From: JAZKIX01 sp040384645
GTDB taxonomy: Bacteria > Pseudomonadota > Gammaproteobacteria > Burkholderiales > Burkholderiaceae_D
DNA length: 47,555 bases
Reading direction: 5' to 3'
Assembly (NCBI GenBank): GCA_040384645.1
Contig: JAZKIX010000105.1
Coordinates: 1 to 47,555, forward strand
Shown: positions 1-8,507 of the stretch, piece after piece
Layout of the letters: each line of letters starts with the position of its first letter
How positions within the stretch are numbered: position 1 is the first letter of the stretch
Program-made: the position numbers and the translations under genes
The notes under the pieces: model-generated
Told to the model about the DNA's origin: nothing
The model's input: only the letters and a program-made list of their open reading frames with translations
The model's database searches: none

Positions 1-128
1 TGCTGGAGCCTGAAGCGATGAGCAAGCTTTTTAATACCACGGTCGGGCAGATCGTCTGCGCCATCGCCTTGATCATGGAGATCGTAGGTTACTGGATCAT
101 TCGGAAAATTCTGGCAATCGATATTTAA
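1..128 (+). CDS. tadB: Tad secretion inner-membrane protein TadB, C-terminal end (partial)
   Basis: Only the last 41 codons are inside the window, read from base 3 to the TAA at 126-128. The peptide begins LEPEAMSKLFNTTVGQ and continues into one hydrophobic helix (IVCAIALIMEIVGYWII) followed by RKILAIDI. In the T2SSF family, TadB ends with a helix of this kind, and tadC follows 66 bp downstream, which fits the tadB-tadC order of Flp pilus operons. TadB would form part of the inner-membrane platform that couples the TadA ATPase to pilin assembly. The family call rests mainly on the short tail and the neighbour. Confidence 0.75.
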   Translation, partial: LEPEAMSKLFNTTVGQIVCAIALIMEIVGYWIIRKILAIDI

Positions 129-194
129 GCGCCACATGACTGTGGCGGTCGTTAACGCGCTTGTGTACTGAATAGCGTAATTGAGGAGGTAAAA

Positions 195-1114
195 ATGAAT
201 GCATTGATCGTACCGTTGGCCGCCTTGATCGGTGGCATGGGTGTGGTACTGTTTTTTTATCTGATCTGGCAATTCTGGGATGGAATTCCCAAAATTAAAG
301 ATCGTAGTTATATGGACCCTTTGCCTCCNNNNNNNNNNCCATTGTGCGGCTGATCTGGCCCTTGGTGAATGTGATTTTGCATACCGTGGTGGAGCTGGTG
401 CCGACCTCTTACCTAATGAAGCACCAGCGCAAGATCGAGAGTGCGGGCCTGAGCCATACCATCCTGCCGGTCGAGCTGGTCGCCTTGCAGGTGTTGTGTG
501 CCATTTTCGGTGGATCGACGATTGTCATTGCAACCTTGCTGGGCGTATGGAGTACGGTCGGGTTTGGCATCTGGCCAGTGCTTGGACTGTTTTTGATGTT
601 CAGCTATTTCGGCTGGTATTACCCGCTGTCATGGGTAGCCAAATGTCGTAAAGCCTATCTGCGTCAGACCTTGCGCACCTTGCCGGCCTATCTGGACATG
701 ATCACCATGTGTTGCGAGGCTGGATTGAACTTGAGCGGTGCGTTTCAACAGGCGGTCAGCAAGGGCAAGTCCAGTCCACTCAAGACTGAGTTGGAGCGGG
801 TATTGCGGGAAATGCGTACCGGCGTCACCCGGATCGACGCCATGCGGCGCATGGGTCAGCGCATGGACAATCCGATTGTGATCAGTCTGATGTCGAATCT
901 GATCCAAGCCGAGATCATGGGCGCCAGCTTGGCCGCGACGTTGCGTTCCATCGCGGAGCAACGGCGTACCGAGCGTTTTCAGGCCGCAGAAAAATTGGCG
1001 ATGGAAGCGCCGACCAAAATGATTTTCCCACTGGTTGCCTTTATCTTCCCCGTCACCTTTCTCATCATCGGCTTTCCGATCGCGATGAAGATGAAGGAGG
1101 CGCTCAGTGGCTAA
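195..1114 (+). CDS. tadC: Tad/Flp pilus platform protein TadC (type II secretion F domain), interrupted by an assembly gap
   Basis: The ATG at 195 follows an AGGAGG-like ribosome site at 184-189. The start, MNALIVPLAALIGGMG, opens an N-terminal membrane helix. The reading frame shifts across the ten Ns at 329-338 and resumes as IVRLIWPLVNVILH; both halves fit one TadC protein, so the break is an unknown gap length and not a proven frameshift. The body carries membrane segments around 500-620, the cytoplasmic F domain (LRTLPAYLDMITMCCEAGLN, then LREMRTGVTRIDAMRRMGQR) and two C-terminal helices ending at KEALSG. TadC pairs with TadB as the inner-membrane platform of the Flp pilus machine. It overlaps the next gene by 8 bp, so the two are probably translationally coupled. 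Confidence 0.9.
329..338. other. assembly gap of 10 N inside tadC
   Basis: Ten Ns separate two reading frames of the same gene. The ten Ns are probably a placeholder, because the flanking frames differ while the protein family continues on both sides with little obviously missing. Confidence 0.95.
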
Positions 1115-2141
1115 CCTCAATATTTCAGGGCGCATGCGCCGACGCATGGGCTTGCACCGACGCATGGGCTTGCACGGCCAGCGCGGTGCATTTTTTGTGG
1201 AAACGATTATTGCCTTTCCGGTGGTGGTGTTCCTGATTCTTTCAGCGATCCAATTGGGCTTGATTTACCAAGCGAAGCTGACCTTGGGCTATGCCGCGTT
1301 TGAAGGCGCGCGGGAGGGCTCGCTCAATAACGGCATGCCAATTCCGGTCATGATGATCAAGGGCGTACCGGTGCCCAATTTTGTCGGCGGATCAGTGCTC
1401 AACGGATTGGCACTGGGGATGATGCCATTGTTCAATCATGGCACCGGTGTGCTTGACCTGCAAAAAAGTTATCGCGTCGCCGAGCTAGAGATGGTGGCCC
1501 ATAGCTGCATCGACTATCTGCAGCCGTATCAAAGCAGCTTCCTCGATTGGGGCATCGTGGACAAGCAAGGCGCGGAACAAAATGTCTGGCACATACCCAA
1601 CGATACCTTGCGTTATCGTAAGCCAGTGGGAACCGAACTCGACGACAGGGCGTATTCGGAGGGGGTAAAATTACTCGGGCCTTTTTCGAAGATTTCGATT
1701 CAGGAAACCAATGTATTGAAGATTCGGGTGCGCTATCAGTACAAACCCAAGATGCCGGTCATCAATAAAATTATTGTCGGTTTTGTGAAAGCATTGGACC
1801 GTGCGCCGACCCCGTTTGCCGCTGACGCCTATCGTAACGACCGGATACCGCTGGAAGCGATGTCAACGGTCCGTATGCAGTCGCCGCTGTATTGGCATCC
1901 GTGGTATCCCTTGGGAAATTTTCCAAATGGGGTTGCCGATCTGGATTGGTCTTTAGAATTTAACAAACATTTCCTCAATTTAAAAACGCAGCTGGTACCT
2001 ACCGGGGTTGTGGACTTGCAAGACGTGCGGCTCAGCTTTTGCATGAATCCACTGTTGATCGGGGGGCCAAATCCGGTGTCGTTGGGTGGCTTGGGTACCA
2101 ATATTTTGCGTCCGACTAACGAGCCGACGACCAAGCCATAG
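1107..2141 (+). CDS. tadE: TadE-like pseudopilin/pilus assembly protein
   Basis: A GTG start at 1107 lies within the end of tadC. The protein (344 aa) has a basic N-terminus, then QRGAFFVETIIAFPVVVF and one membrane helix (LILSAIQLGLIYQA), followed by LGYAAFEGAREGSLNNG. This RG-x-hydrophobic-E motif with a single helix is the TadE pattern: minor pseudopilins anchored in the inner membrane. The remaining ~280 residues would be exported and match nothing I recognise. Classical TadE is shorter (150-200 aa), so this may be a TadE/TadG-like variant. The first 20 residues contain a tandem repeat, and an internal ATG after it could be the real start. No tadD, tadF or tadG follows. Confidence 0.75.
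   Translation: MANLNISGRMRRRMGLHRRMGLHGQRGAFFVETIIAFPVVVFLILSAIQLGLIYQAKLTLGYAAFEGAREGSLNNGMPIPVMMIKGVPVPNFVGGSVLNGLALGMMPLFNHGTGVLDLQKSYRVAELEMVAHSCIDYLQPYQSSFLDWGIVDKQGAEQNVWHIPNDTLRYRKPVGTELDDRAYSEGVKLLGPFSKISIQETNVLKIRVRYQYKPKMPVINKIIVGFVKALDRAPTPFAADAYRNDRIPLEAMSTVRMQSPLYWHPWYPLGNFPNGVADLDWSLEFNKHFLNLKTQLVPTGVVDLQDVRLSFCMNPLLIGGPNPVSLGGLGTNILRPTNEPTTKP
1140..1175 (+). repeat. two-copy 18-bp tandem repeat in the N-terminus of the TadE-like gene
   Basis: The unit CGACGCATGGGCTTGCAC occurs at 1140-1157 and again, perfectly, at 1158-1175. It encodes RRMGLH twice, in the cytoplasmic leader before the membrane helix. The 18-bp period keeps frame, so copy-number change would alter only leader length. 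Confidence 0.95.
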
Positions 2142-2179
2142 ATTTCTGTAGTGCGACCCACCAAGCACAGGGTGGTTAA

Positions 2180-2359
2180 TTTGAGCGTTTTTACATTGTA
2201 TTTGGCGGCGATACCAATGTCGCCAATAACAGCGCCGCAGATTTGACTGCTCTGGCTGGTCCGGTCAGCGTCCCGACCGTTGGCAACGCGACGCTGGCTC
2301 TATTTGTGTTGATGCTGATGGACATGGCTGGCTGGTGATTGCAGCGTAAAAACCAGTAA
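2180..2359 (+). pseudogene. remnant of an IPTL-CTERM sorting-signal protein C-terminus
   Basis: An open frame without a start codon begins after a TAA at 2177. It reads FGGDTNVANNSAADLTALAG, then PVSVPTVGNATLALFVLMLM and DMAGW, then TGA at 2336, then LQRKNQ and TAA at 2357. The order VPT-hydrophobic helix-basic tail is that of the IPTL-CTERM domain, an exosortase-type C-terminal sorting signal. The in-frame TGA sits between the helix and the basic tail. With no start, this looks like the stub of a deleted gene. The homology call is by eye; the helix is somewhat degenerate. Confidence 0.55.
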
Positions 2360-2460
2360 CCACCGGCGATTCCGCGAAGAAAGCATGGCTGGTAATTGTT
2401 CTCGGCTTCAATAAAACGCCAGCCGACCTTACCGAAACCAGGCAATTGACAGCTTTAATG

Positions 2461-2551
2461 GGCTGTTTTATGGTGAAATATACTGCCCTGAGTATTTTTA
2501 AGGGTGCAATGAAAACGTGCGGGTGAGTGGGTATTTTTCCATATACCCCCC
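2461..2551 (+). repeat. dispersed intergenic repeat, copy 1 (core 2479-2551)
   Basis: The core starts TATACTGCCCTGAGTATTTT and ends ATATACCCCCC. It contains the ATAC/GTAT hairpin stem (2480-2483 with 2492-2495), the invariant TGCG at 2518-2521, and GGGTAT pairing with ATATACCC. It lies between the ends of the convergent tad and glycosyltransferase blocks. A TTGACA at about 2447 with a 17-bp spacer to TATGGT could be a promoter reading into it. It is one of seven copies. Confidence 0.85.
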
Positions 2552-2677
2552 AATTATATTAATAACGCGCGCTGGCCCGTGGCTGCCATTCCAGCGTGCT
2601 TTGCCAGATTATGCCAACTTCGGTTTCGACGGTGCATGTGTCGACATGCGCAGTGCCAGCCGATGCCATTACCAATC

Positions 2678-3517
2678 TCAATCCAGAAAACGCCTTGCAG
2701 CCAGCGCATAAGTGGTTTCGGCATAACGCACATAATCTTCGTCGATCATGCGGCCGTGCACGATGGTGAAGTCGGTACGCCACTCGTCCCACCAAAGATG
2801 CGCCCACAGATGCATTGAATACATCCCTGAGAAATCTTCATCCAATCCTTCAAACAGGGTGTGAACCCCGGCTCGGTCGGCGCCATGGCGATGGAAGCAA
2901 CGTTGCGGCAGCACCAGCAACGAGTCCGGCATTTGCTGCCGCAGGCGGGTTGCCTCTTGGCATGAATGACGGCTCCAGGTGCCGTCAAATACCTGGTACA
3001 TATTGTCTAGCCATCGGCTCAGATATTGCGATTCTGGCCGCGCCAGCATCAGCGCATTGCATAGCGAACGCTTGAGCGGATCGGCCTCGCTGCGCTCGTC
3101 TTGCTCGGCGCCGATCACAAATTGCTGGCGGTAAAACGCATCCGGCATCGGTTGTAAAAATAGCGTATCCATGTCGGCGTAGACCCCGCCCCAGAGTTGC
3201 AAAACCTTCATGCGAATGAAGTCCGATTCATGGGCATAGTCCAGTTTGCGCTGGCGGATGATGCGTCCTTCGGGCGTATTGTCATAACGCGTGGTGTCAC
3301 GCACGAAAGGTTCCGGGTCGACCCGGTGCAAGGTCAGGTGAGGCTTGATACGGTTCCACCAATAACCCCACGGTTCATTGAGGTAATGAAAATGAATCGC
3401 TTGCGGCTGGTTGACCTGGCGGCACGATTCCAGGCAAAGGTAATGCAGCAAATGGAAAGCCTCGTCTTGCACGCGCAGACCGAATACGAAATGAAAGATG
3501 CGGGGGATTTCAGGCAT
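2678..3517 (-). CDS. DXD-type glycosyltransferase (capsule/GT32-like sugar-binding family)
   Basis: The protein of 279 aa starts MPEIPRIFHFVFGLR, the N-terminus of the Gly_transf_sug (Och1/GT32-like) family. It carries DFIRMKVLQLWGGVYADMDT, whose DMD supplies the metal- and nucleotide-sugar-binding DXD motif after the conserved GGVYAD. Such enzymes transfer a hexose from an activated sugar to a glycan or protein in the cytoplasm. The ATG overlaps the end of the upstream glycosyltransferase by 8 bp, so it is the third gene of a three-gene operon on the minus strand. Donor and acceptor cannot be told from sequence. Confidence 0.85.
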   Translation of the reverse strand: MPEIPRIFHFVFGLRVQDEAFHLLHYLCLESCRQVNQPQAIHFHYLNEPWGYWWNRIKPHLTLHRVDPEPFVRDTTRYDNTPEGRIIRQRKLDYAHESDFIRMKVLQLWGGVYADMDTLFLQPMPDAFYRQQFVIGAEQDERSEADPLKRSLCNALMLARPESQYLSRWLDNMYQVFDGTWSRHSCQEATRLRQQMPDSLLVLPQRCFHRHGADRAGVHTLFEGLDEDFSGMYSMHLWAHLWWDEWRTDFTIVHGRMIDEDYVRYAETTYALAARRFLD

Positions 3518-4736
3518 TCAGACTCTCCAGAAGTTGTTGGGTCACGCGCTGCATCGACAACCGTTCGGCGAGCGCCGCAGTGGCAGGCGCGGCTAGCGCC
3601 ATTGCCGCCGGCAAGTCGTGATGCAGTTGGCGCATCAATTGGGCCGCATTTCCGATATCGGCCTGGGCCCAGCGTTGCGAGGCCAGGAAGCTGCTTTGAT
3701 TGGGCCAGGGCGTGACCTGCGTCATCCGGTAATTGACTAGCCAGGGCCAATCGGCACCGAGATAGTCGAGTTGCCCACCGAAGCCGGTCATCAGCACCGG
3801 CCGGCCGCGCGCCAATGCCTCGCAAGCGCTCATGCCCCATCCCTCACCGCGCGTCAGCGACACCGAGATGTCGCCGCCGCAGTGCAACTCTTCGATCTGC
3901 GTGCCGGACAGATTGCCATCGATCAGGCGGATCGCCGGCAAGCCATCGTTGCGCTGTTGCGCTGCACGCTGACGCCATTTTTGCAGCAATGCCGCGACCG
4001 GCTCGATGGCAAACGAGGGTGGCGGCCCGATACCGCGCAGCGAGGGTTTGAGGATCAGCAGCACGTCATCGGCCGCTGAAAAAGCTTGTGCAAAGGCGCG
4101 CAATAGATCGTAGTTGCCTTTGCGCGGCTCCCAGGTATTGATCGAATAAAACACTGTGGTGTCGGGGCCAATGCCAAGGGCGGCGCGGCATTGGACGCGG
4201 CGATCGGGCGCGGCTGGCGGCGGCACTGCGCGCAGCATGTGTGGAATCACATCGACCGGCACCACCACGCCGCCGCGCTGCATGACGTCGCGGTTCATCT
4301 GGCTTGGCACCAATACCCGGTCGGCCAGATTGAGCAAGGAAGTCCAATGTGGCGGCAGGCGGTCGGTTTCCCATGCGGTAAACCCAATATTGTGTCGCCC
4401 CGGCTCAAAATAGACTGGCCAATATTCGGGCGGCAAATGCACCAGTACGGTGTCGTAATCACGCGGCTGGCAACATTGCGCCAACAGTTGCGGCAGGTCG
4501 GCATGCGCGCTATCGCCGGCAAACGCAGGGAAAAAATTCAAAGCCTCCATGCCCAGCGCCGGTGTCCACGGTTGCACCCCAGTGGCGCCATCGCACAGCG
4601 GCACCCAGTACACCGGAATGTGCTCGGCCACCAGACCGCGCAAATAGTCGAGAGCTGCCAGCGCATAGCCGCTTGTGCCGGACCAAGACACCAATTTAAT
4701 GCCGCCTTGTTTGACGTCGCGCGAGGTTTTTTTCAT
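3510..4736 (-). CDS. GT4-family glycosyltransferase (GT-B fold)
   Basis: I place the start at the ATG ending at 4736 (MKKTSRDVKQGG), because it forms an ATGA overlap with the stop of the upstream gene; an open frame continues 11 codons further upstream. The product is 408 aa. The C-terminal half shows the GT4 donor-binding layout: YSINTWEPRKGNYDLLRAFA (start of the second Rossmann domain), LLILKPSLRG, then VSLTRGEGWGMSACEALARG with the conserved E-G-x-G-M..E-A acidic motif, and RPVLMTGFGGQLDYLG. Retaining enzymes of this kind extend polysaccharides or glycosylate proteins. It is the middle gene of the overlapping operon. Confidence 0.88.
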   Translation of the reverse strand: MKKTSRDVKQGGIKLVSWSGTSGYALAALDYLRGLVAEHIPVYWVPLCDGATGVQPWTPALGMEALNFFPAFAGDSAHADLPQLLAQCCQPRDYDTVLVHLPPEYWPVYFEPGRHNIGFTAWETDRLPPHWTSLLNLADRVLVPSQMNRDVMQRGGVVVPVDVIPHMLRAVPPPAAPDRRVQCRAALGIGPDTTVFYSINTWEPRKGNYDLLRAFAQAFSAADDVLLILKPSLRGIGPPPSFAIEPVAALLQKWRQRAAQQRNDGLPAIRLIDGNLSGTQIEELHCGGDISVSLTRGEGWGMSACEALARGRPVLMTGFGGQLDYLGADWPWLVNYRMTQVTPWPNQSSFLASQRWAQADIGNAAQLMRQLHHDLPAAMALAAPATAALAERLSMQRVTQQLLESLNA

Positions 4737-7700
4737 TGCGCCGCCCATTCCATTTGCATGCGGCGCCAAGGTCCTTGCGCTTGCTGCGTCCAGTAACGCC
4801 TGGCCGTCGCTTTTGCCCGGACTCGCATCGCACTGTTCAAGACGGGATCTTGCTGCAACTGTGCAATACGCTGGCAGATCGCGTCGTCATCATCGGCTGC
4901 AAGGCGAAATCCATTTTCGCCATCGTTCAGTAACTCGGCGCCCGGCATGGCGCCGGCGCAGATCACCGGGCAACTGGCCGCCATCGCCTGCGCCACGAAA
5001 CCTATTGCCGCTTCGGGATCGGCCAAGGGCGCGCGCCGCAATAGCAGGCAATCGATTCCCGCTAAAAATTGATCGAGCGGCGCATCAAAACTAATCAGGT
5101 GCAAATTGGCCGGCAAATCCGACGGCGGAAAATGGCGCAGCAGCATTCCGCCGCCATGCACGTGTAACGATATTCCGTTGGCCAGCAAGCGGCGGATCAA
5201 CATCGTATCCAAGGGATGCATGCCATCGGCTTCGCACATGGCGCGCAGCCCCACCCGAAAAGGCGCATCCCGCAGCCGCGGCGAGATAGTAAAACCTGTG
5301 TTGGCGCTCTCAGGCAGCGTGGGCCGCACCAGCAAACCCGGCAAACCGATTTGTTCAGCCGTCATCTGGTCGGGAAACAGCAGGCCGATCGCTGCGCTTG
5401 CCGCCTGCGCGATTTCCAGCAACATGGCCGGACAATCGCGCGTGACACGCACCAGTACTTGGGCCGGCAGCCAGTCATCCAATAGTGCCGGCAGTATTTC
5501 GGGCAAACCATCAATCAGCAAGACTGCGTCGAATTGCGGCCAGTTGGCCCGCAGCTCTGGCGGCAGTACCACGGTCTCGTCCGGTAGAAAGTGTATCCGG
5601 CCTTGCCAGCCAGCAAAATCAACCGCGCTGAGCGGCAAATACGGATTGCAGCCCAATACCACCAGCACGCTTGCCTGCGCCAATCTGGCACGCACGGCAT
5701 CAGGCGCCAGCAGCGCCGTCGATTTGCGCAAGGCCGCGCGCAATTGGTCATCCTCCGCCATACGGCGGCTGCGATAGCGCAAGGACCGATCAAAATCGAG
5801 AATCACTGGATCGGCACTGGCTGCCAGTGCGACTGCACTGTAAGCCATCGCTTGCGGCAAATCACCGAGGTCAAAAGCCAGCAATGCCAGCGTGTGGTTG
5901 ACCATTGCCTGCGCCGGCAGCAAATTGGTCGCTTGTTGCAGACATGCACGCGCTTCGAATAAATCGCCTTGCCGATAGTGCTTGGCCGCCATCGTCTGCA
6001 ATTGGTCGCATTGCAGTTGTAAGGAAGAGGCGACCAGCGCCTGCTGTGGCGCGGCAGCCGCTGGCACAGTGACTGCCGCGCCGCAGCAATGCTTGTAGCG
6101 GGCGCCACTATTGCAAGGACATGGTGCATTGCGGCTTACTGCGTTGGTCGATGTGATGGCGGTTGCGACGGCTGACGAGGCAGTACGCTGGGCACAGGAG
6201 GTGTGCAGTCTGGCGAGTTGCTGATCGACCTGCGCAAGGTGTAACGTGAGGGCAGGACGCGATTCTTCCAGGCAAGCAAGTGCATCTTCGGGCGAACCTT
6301 GCGCTTCCCACAGGTGCGCCAGCGAGAGTACAAATTCCAGACTGCTACGGTTGTGCGAGACCGCCGATTCGAACAATCGGCGCGCACTGAATGCATAACC
6401 TTGCGCCTGATAAGTACGACCGAGATGAAATTCGAGATTAGGTTCGGCCGGATAGCGCAGCAATAGTTGCCGCATCGCCGGCCGTACACTGGCGCGCTCG
6501 CCATCGTGAAAGCGCGCCAGCAAATGATGCACCAGCGGCAAATAATCGCGCCATAGCGCTGCGCCGGTCGGCTCCCAGCGCTTTCTGACCCGGATCGAAA
6601 AATGTCCGCCGCGCGCCGGATCGGCATTTAACCCGATGCTGGTGCCGGACGTGCCGGCTTCGACAAAATAATACTGCGTCGGTGCTTCGATGCGCGCAAT
6701 CTGCACATGCGGCACGATTTGCAGCCAAAAATCCCAATCTTCAAACACGTCCAGACTTTCGTCGAAGCGACAGCCTAGCTCGACCACGCGGCGGTGTACC
6801 AGTACCGAAATGGCTGGAATCAGGTTGAAAAATTGGAACATCAAAATGTTGAAGCGATTGGATTGACAGCGCAGCAAGCGATGGTAACGGTCCACCAGCC
6901 ACAGCCCTGCGTAGACAAAATCCGGATGATCTGGCGCCAGCACGCGGCGCATCAGCAGAGCCACATGGTCAGGGTCGAATAAATCGTCGTCGTCCAAAAA
7001 ACCAACATATTCGCCCATGCTAGCGTCGAGTCCGGCATTGGCCGCCGCCGGCCGTTGGAGAGGTTTGCCACTGCTGACCAGGCGAAAGCGGGCATCGGCT
7101 GCCATTGCAGCCGGCAGCGGTGGGTGACGGCCACCGGTCGCATCAACAATCACGATGTCCAGATTGCGATAGGACTGCGCTGCCAGCGACGCCAAGGCAT
7201 CGACCAGACTAGCGCGACCCATGCTGCGCACAATGATCGATACCAATGGCGCCGGGCAGGATGGCGTGCGCCCTGGACGCAAGCGTGCCGGGTCGACAAA
7301 CCTATCGGGTAACGCCGGTGGCGCAGACCGCTGGAGTTGCGATGGCTTGCCGTCCTGCCCCAATGCGTTGGCATAATCGAGGATCGGCAAACGATGGGCA
7401 ATCAATTGCAAGGTCTGGTCGTAGGCTGCGCGGCCGGCAAACTGGCTGGCCGCGTTATACATGCTCAGAAAATGTTCATAGTGGAAGGTATTGCCGCCGT
7501 GGATGGTGTAGCAATACAGGGCTGGCGCATCCATCGTCAGCACCGGATACTGTGCCACGAGTGCATTAGCTACCGAACTATCTTCGCCGCGGCGCTGGTC
7601 TGGATAAGGCGGCACGGCCGAGCGTTGCGCCAGCATGCTGCCTTCCCACAAGCGTTTGCCTGAGACGGCAAGACGGCGTTCGGCTGGCCACCACATGGTC

Positions 7701-8203
7701 CAGCGCTGCAAGAAACATGCTTTCGCATTCGCCATCTGCAATGCTTCGATTTGCCAGGCCAGCCGGCGCGCATCGTATAAATCGTCATCGTCCCATTGAC
7801 ACACAAGATCGCCATGCGCTTCGCTCAAGGCGCGGTTGCGTAACTGACCCAAGTTCGCTGAAGTTTCGGCCAGCAAGATGTGACGTATCTGCGGATGGCG
7901 CAGCTCAGCCAAAAACGCGGTCAGCTCTGACGCCGGATTATCGTCAATGATGACCAGTTCGCGCCGTGGGTAGCTTTGCGCGCAAAAACATGCGATGGCA
8001 TAGCGCGCCGGCAGCAATCGGCCGCGGCTGACCATGAGGCACGATACCAGCGGCCCTGTTGCAAGATTTTGCGCCGGTGTCAGCCAGCCATCGCGTGCAG
8101 CCAAGCCTGGCGTGAGCAATTGCAATGGGATGCGTTCTGCACTGGCCGGCCATTGCGCAGCATCGTCGTGCGCGGGAAGAGGCGGCTTGAGAGGCATGTG
8201 CAT
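4733..8203 (-). CDS. giant multidomain glycosyltransferase: GT2 + GT2 + TPR + SEC-C + GT4-like
   Basis: The protein has 1156 aa. Residues ~51-250 form one GT-A family 2 domain (PLVSCLMVSRGR, LVIIDDNP, CQWDDDDLYD at about 135-144). Residues ~320-505 form a second (PLVSIIVRSMGR, VGFLDDDDLFDPDH at about 400-413, then VFEDWDFWLQI). Residues ~560-660 and ~735-800 look like TPR-type helical repeats (LGRTYQAQGYAFSARRLFES). Between them is a SEC-C zinc motif, NAPCPCNSGARYKHCCG, at ~693-708. The last ~320 residues resemble a GT4 C-terminal half (GAELLNDGENGFRLAADDDD). It is the first gene of the operon. Combining three transferase domains suggests stepwise building of one glycan, but acceptor and sugars are unknown. 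Confidence 0.85.
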   Translation of the reverse strand: MHMPLKPPLPAHDDAAQWPASAERIPLQLLTPGLAARDGWLTPAQNLATGPLVSCLMVSRGRLLPARYAIACFCAQSYPRRELVIIDDNPASELTAFLAELRHPQIRHILLAETSANLGQLRNRALSEAHGDLVCQWDDDDLYDARRLAWQIEALQMANAKACFLQRWTMWWPAERRLAVSGKRLWEGSMLAQRSAVPPYPDQRRGEDSSVANALVAQYPVLTMDAPALYCYTIHGGNTFHYEHFLSMYNAASQFAGRAAYDQTLQLIAHRLPILDYANALGQDGKPSQLQRSAPPALPDRFVDPARLRPGRTPSCPAPLVSIIVRSMGRASLVDALASLAAQSYRNLDIVIVDATGGRHPPLPAAMAADARFRLVSSGKPLQRPAAANAGLDASMGEYVGFLDDDDLFDPDHVALLMRRVLAPDHPDFVYAGLWLVDRYHRLLRCQSNRFNILMFQFFNLIPAISVLVHRRVVELGCRFDESLDVFEDWDFWLQIVPHVQIARIEAPTQYYFVEAGTSGTSIGLNADPARGGHFSIRVRKRWEPTGAALWRDYLPLVHHLLARFHDGERASVRPAMRQLLLRYPAEPNLEFHLGRTYQAQGYAFSARRLFESAVSHNRSSLEFVLSLAHLWEAQGSPEDALACLEESRPALTLHLAQVDQQLARLHTSCAQRTASSAVATAITSTNAVSRNAPCPCNSGARYKHCCGAAVTVPAAAAPQQALVASSLQLQCDQLQTMAAKHYRQGDLFEARACLQQATNLLPAQAMVNHTLALLAFDLGDLPQAMAYSAVALAASADPVILDFDRSLRYRSRRMAEDDQLRAALRKSTALLAPDAVRARLAQASVLVVLGCNPYLPLSAVDFAGWQGRIHFLPDETVVLPPELRANWPQFDAVLLIDGLPEILPALLDDWLPAQVLVRVTRDCPAMLLEIAQAASAAIGLLFPDQMTAEQIGLPGLLVRPTLPESANTGFTISPRLRDAPFRVGLRAMCEADGMHPLDTMLIRRLLANGISLHVHGGGMLLRHFPPSDLPANLHLISFDAPLDQFLAGIDCLLLRRAPLADPEAAIGFVAQAMAASCPVICAGAMPGAELLNDGENGFRLAADDDDAICQRIAQLQQDPVLNSAMRVRAKATARRYWTQQAQGPWRRMQMEWAAQ

Positions 8204-8357
8204 GGGGTGGAAAGAGTGTTCGACTATCTGGTTTTATTGCAAATGCCAGAGAAACTGGGCTGCGTCTATTCTGCACGTGAGCAGCAGCTGCATTTCCTAG
8301 GGCGTACCACATTGAAACTGGTAAGTGGTTCTAAAGGCGCGGCAATCTTCTTATGCC

Positions 8358-8443
8358 GTGCGCCCTACAACGCTTGACCTCACAAATTCAGATTCACCAA
8401 GTGAGTTCAATGCCTAAAAATAGGGTGCGCCCCGCGCACCCTA
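8358..8443. repeat. REP-like palindrome between alaC and the glycosyltransferase operon
   Basis: TAGGGTGCGC and GCGCACCCTA (8421-8443) form a 10-bp perfect stem with a 3-nt loop. A partial related sequence, GTGCGCCCTACAA, lies at 8358-8370. GGGTGCGC palindromes of this form are common REP-type elements in proteobacteria. Placed just after the alaC stop, it may help end or stabilise that transcript. The rest of 8204-8507 shows nothing else I can name; the glycosyltransferase promoter should be at its left end. Confidence 0.7.
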
Positions 8444-8507
8444 CAACTTCACGTGGTCGTCGGTCACTCGGCACCAGAATCAGGCGCCAATCCGATTGTT
8501 TGCCCGG

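Noticed and set aside
2479..2551. Dispersed repeat as an integron attC site or a dif-like site
   Set aside because: It lacks the conserved attC core ends and any integrase, and seven scattered intergenic copies do not fit a single-copy dif site.
4191..5777. Long plus-strand open frames opposite the glycosyltransferase genes
   Set aside because: They are antisense shadows of well-supported genes, without recognisable domains, and are typical of moderately GC-rich coding DNA.
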